Of a stretch of 64,000 nt of DNA, positions 63,801-64,000 are shown one piece after another; within the stretch, counting starts at the first letter, position 1; the number at the start of each line of letters is the position of its first letter. The position numbers and the translations under genes are program-made. The notes under the pieces were generated by a model. The model was not told the origin of the DNA. It saw only the letters and a list, made by a program, of their open reading frames with translations, and ran no database searches. The stretch comes from Pontivivens insulae (GTDB lineage Bacteria; Pseudomonadota; Alphaproteobacteria; Rhodobacterales; Rhodobacteraceae), in the NCBI RefSeq assembly GCF_900302495.1, contig NZ_OMKW01000003.1:62001-126000 (forward strand), written 5' to 3'.

Positions 63801-64000
63801 GCCGCATACCCCCCCGCCTCGGTCTGCACGAACGCATCGGCACATTGCTTGGCGAGTGCGCGGACGCGGCCGATATAGGCCTGCCGCTCGGTCACGGAGA
63901 TCACGCCGCGCGCGTCGAGCAGGTTGAAGATGTGGCTGGCCTTGATGCACTGGTCATAGGCGGGGTGCGCCATGACGATGCGCTTGCCGGTCTTCGGGTC
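63797..64000 (-). CDS. glyQ: glycyl-tRNA synthetase alpha subunit, 3' part only
   Basis: The last 67 residues of GlyQ, ending in [46 protein letters not shown] and then a short tail. GlyQ carries the class II catalytic core; the rest lies to the right of the window. It leads the glyQ-VOC-small protein-glyS set, all joined by 4-bp overlaps. Confidence 0.93.
   Translation of the reverse strand, partial: DPKTGKRIVMAHPAYDQCIKASHIFNLLDARGVISVTERQAYIGRVRALAKQCADAFVQTEAGGYAA

Overview
The window reads as a 64-kb piece of an alphaproteobacterial chromosome, most likely Rhodobacteraceae (Roseobacter group). I infer this from the high GC content, dense gene packing with many 4-bp start/stop overlaps, and recognisable family-specific neighbourhoods: argS-SPOR-nagZ-scpA-scpB, bamE//DUF177 with rpmF-plsX-fabH-ihfA-merR, ftsE-ftsX-plsC, glyQ-VOC-small protein-glyS-ppdK, an Mcl1 (malyl-CoA lyase) close to the Rhodobacter enzyme, and a two-domain dCTP deaminase. 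No rRNA, CRISPR array, complete phage or intact transposon was seen.

Layout. 0-1.2 kb: the 5' end of nuoA and an EamA transporter. 1.3-2.75 kb: a small accessory patch with a pseudopilin-like gene, an AT-rich spacer and the 3' end of an Rhs gene cut off next to two identical tRNA-Asp genes, followed by tRNA-Val. 3.3-8.5 kb: gph, then glmU-glmS (UDP-GlcNAc supply), a lipoprotein and an AlkD-like gene. 8.5-14.6 kb, minus strand: GST, class D beta-lactamase, GNAT, acyl-CoA ligase (behind an 18-bp palindrome), YdcF and an Na+/H+ antiporter. 14.8-19.9 kb: lipoprotein, moaA with a coupled phosphotransferase, alpha/beta hydrolase, olsB, msrB, bamE. 20-27 kb: DUF177, a LysR/MttB-like/pentapeptide insert, then rpmF-plsX-fabH-ihfA-merR and tRNA-Pro. 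27-36.6 kb: dCTP deaminase, the scp/nagZ/argS operon, a 51-aa membrane protein, dgt, erpA, xth. 36.7-44.9 kb: FAD monooxygenase, fmt, methyltransferase, two deformylase genes (one with altered active-site residues), a PatB/MalY-type lyase, mcl1, accA. 44.9-48.8 kb: DUF4261/TerB pair, plsC, ftsX-ftsE. 48.9-57.5 kb: zinc-ribbon protein with a hexanucleotide repeat, DUF4175, lysA, membrane proteins, photolyase-like protein, cell-wall hydrolase. 57.7-64 kb: PPDK-like protein, a repeat-filled gap, glyS, two small genes and the 3' end of glyQ.

Together these genes are mainly housekeeping: envelope precursors (glmU/S, plsX, fabH, accA, olsB, plsC, lysA, bamE, nagZ), translation (argS, glyQS, fmt, def, rpmF, tRNAs), chromosome segregation and division (scpAB, ftsEX, SPOR protein), nucleotide hygiene (dgt, dcd, xth) and central carbon flow (mcl1, PPDK-like). 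The less ordinary material is the Rhs/pseudopilin patch beside the tRNAs, the LysR-MttB insert inside a conserved lipid/ribosome cluster, two copies of a compound-palindrome repeat (36.6 and 60.5 kb), the mosaic hairpin array before ppdK, and several enzyme paralogues whose catalytic residues are changed (deformylase-like, PPDK-like, photolyase-like).
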